A stretch of 64,000 nt of DNA from Oasisia sp. SBJ-2009. Taxonomy: Eukaryota > Annelida > Polychaeta > Sabellida > Siboglinidae. The stretch is taken from positions 26,279,628 to 26,343,627 of the forward strand of contig OZ024861.1 in NCBI GenBank assembly GCA_964017155.1, given 5' to 3'. Made by a program: the position numbers and the translations under genes. The notes beneath the pieces are model-generated. The model did no database searches. It saw only the letters and a program-made list of their open reading frames with translations, and was not told the DNA's origin. This document shows, one piece after another, positions 62,305-64,000 of the stretch; the stretch's first letter is position 1, and each line of letters starts with the position of its first letter.

Positions 62305-63933
62305 TTCACTACCACTAAGAACATTGAAATATGACCTCAATTCACTATCACTGAGAACATTGAAATATGACCTCAATTCACTATCACTGAGAACATTGAA
62401 ATATGACTTCAATTCAATATCACTGAGAACATTGAAATATGACCTCAATTCACTATCACTGAGAACATTGAAATGTGACCTCAATTCACTATCACTGAGA
62501 ACATTGAAATATGACCTCAATTCACTACCACTGAGAACATTGAAATATGCCCTCAATTCACTATCACTGAGAACATTGAAATATAAGCTCAATTCACCAT
62601 CACTGAGAACATTGAAATATGAGCTCATTTCACTACCACTGAGAACATTGAAATATGAGCTCAATTTACCATCACTGAGAACATTGAAATATGACCTCAA
62701 TTCACTACCACTGAGAACATTGAAATATGACCTCAATTCACGATCACTGAAAACATTGAAATATGACCTAAATTCACTATCACTGAGAACATTGAAATAT
62801 TACCTCAATTCACTACCACTGAGAACATAGAAATATGACCTCAATTCACTACCACTGAAAACATTGAAATATGACCTCAATTCACTACCACTGAGAACAT
62901 AGAAATATGACCTCAATTCACTACCACTGAGAACATTGAAATATGACCTCAATTCACTATCACTGAGAACATTGAAATATGAGCTCAATTCACCATCACT
63001 GAGAACATTGAAATATGAGCTCAATTCACTACCACTGAGAACATTGAAATATGACCTCAATTCACTACCACTGAGAACATAGAAATATGACCTCAATTCA
63101 CTACCACTGAAAACATTGAAATATGACCTCAATTCACTACCACTGAGAACATAGAAATATGACCTCAATTCACTACCACTGAGAACATTGAAATATGACC
63201 TCAATTCACTATCACTGAGAACATTGAAATATGAGCTCAATTCACCATCACTGAGAACAGTGAAATATGAGCTCAATTCACTACCACTGAGAACATTGAA
63301 ATATGACCTCAATTCACTACCACTGAGAACATAGAAATATGACCTCAATTCGCTACCACTGAAAACATTGAAATATGACCTCAATTCACTACCACTGAGA
63401 ACATAGAAATATGACCTCAATTCACTACCACTGAGAACATAGAAATATGACCTCAATTCACTATCACTGAGAACATTGAAATATGACCTCAATTCACTAT
63501 CACTGAGAACATAGAAATATGACCTCAATTCACTACCACTGAGAACATAGAAATATGACCCCAATTCAGTACCACTGAGAACATTGAATTTGAAATATGA
63601 CCTCAATTCACTATCACTGAGAACATTGAAATCTGAGCTCAATTCACCATCACTGAGAACATTGAAATATGAGCTCAATTCACTACCACTGAGAACATTG
63701 AAATATGACCTCAATTCACTACCACTGAGAACATTGAAATATGACCTCAATTCAGTACCACTGAGAACATTGAAATATGACCTCAATTCACTATCACTGA
63801 GAACATTGAAATATGACCTCAATTCACTACCACTGAGAACATTGAAATATGACCTAAATTCACTATCACTGAGAACATTGAAATATGACCTAAATTCACT
63901 ATCACTGAGAACATTGAAATATGACCTCAATTG
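62305..63933. repeat. 36-bp satellite, about 45 units, with 252-bp higher-order period
   Basis: The unit contains GAACATTGAAATATGACCTC and AATTCACTACCACTGA. The period is a multiple of three, so long frames stay open on both strands: a 12-residue repeat around SYFNVLSDSELR on minus, LKYDLNSLSLRT on plus. Variant units (ACATAG in place of ACATTG; GAAAACATT; GAGCTC in place of GACCTC) recur in the same order every seven units; the GAAAACATTG marker is at 62857, 63109 and 63361, exactly 252 bp apart. No exon signals were found. Confidence 0.95.
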
Positions 63934-63950
63934 GTAGTGGTAGTGGAGAA

Positions 63951-64000
63951 GTGGTAGTGAATTAAGGTCATATTTCTATATGACCTTAATTCACTACCAC
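63951..64000. repeat. Perfect 23-bp inverted repeat at satellite inversion point
   Basis: The arms 63951-63973 and 63978-64000 are exact reverse complements around a TTCT loop. Both arms are satellite sequence (AGTGAATTAAGGTCATAT and its inverse). The left arm is inverted relative to the main array and the right arm returns to the original orientation at the window edge. Confidence 0.9.

Noticed and set aside
62251..63930. Periodic proteins of 161-376 codons
   Set aside because: 36-bp satellite; both strands are equally open and there are no splice or start signals.
62305..63933. CRISPR-like appearance of regularly spaced repeats
   Set aside because: Units are directly tandem with no unique spacers, and the DNA is animal.

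Overview
The window is animal nuclear DNA, not bacterial. Long stretches carry no genes. Coding sequence is cut into short exons with GT..AG junctions, and introns and spacers are full of simple-sequence arrays, SINE-like copies, short inverted-repeat transposons and decayed retrotransposons. The two protein genes that can be assembled exon by exon are animal NPAT and ACTR6 orthologues. An invertebrate, perhaps a mollusc or another lophotrochozoan, is my inference; nothing here fixes the species.

Layout. 1-11650: repeat-dominated DNA holding a 225-270 bp tandem repeat, TA/GT/CAAA/CTCA/AC/CGGT/ACG arrays, a fragment resembling a Polinton minor-capsid gene, a possible hAT transposase fragment, a tRNA-derived SINE and a TTAA-flanked MITE. 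11658-32135 (minus): a 12-exon NPAT gene (1822 codons), with a LisH-type N-terminus and the typical MDVDKFL C-terminus. Its introns hold a hAT element with a perfect 8-bp target duplication, a 1.3 kb long-TIR element and further repeats. 32136-37712: promoter DNA, a weakly supported plus-strand small gene, a LINE 3' end and a SINE. 37713-53695 (minus): a complete 12-exon ACTR6 gene (395 codons). 53696-54120: a short divergent promoter shared with a plus-strand gene starting at 54121, of which two exons are visible (54121-54300 and about 60027-60153). They are separated by an intron ending in a 2 kb, 62-bp minisatellite. 60785-61935: a frameshifted LINE reverse transcriptase. 62300-64000: a 36-bp satellite with a 252-bp higher-order period, whose orientation flips at the window edge.

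Biology. NPAT drives histone gene transcription from the histone locus body, and ACTR6 is an actin-related subunit of SRCAP/SWR1-type H2A.Z remodelers. Both are chromatin housekeeping genes. The most striking structural theme is how closely repeats press against exons: several 3' splice sites lie 0-30 nt from a microsatellite, minisatellite or transposon end, and one 76-bp ACTR6 exon sits between two same-orientation SINE copies. I found no clearly new multi-gene system. The best leads are this splice-site pattern, the new MITE families and the inverted satellite junction.
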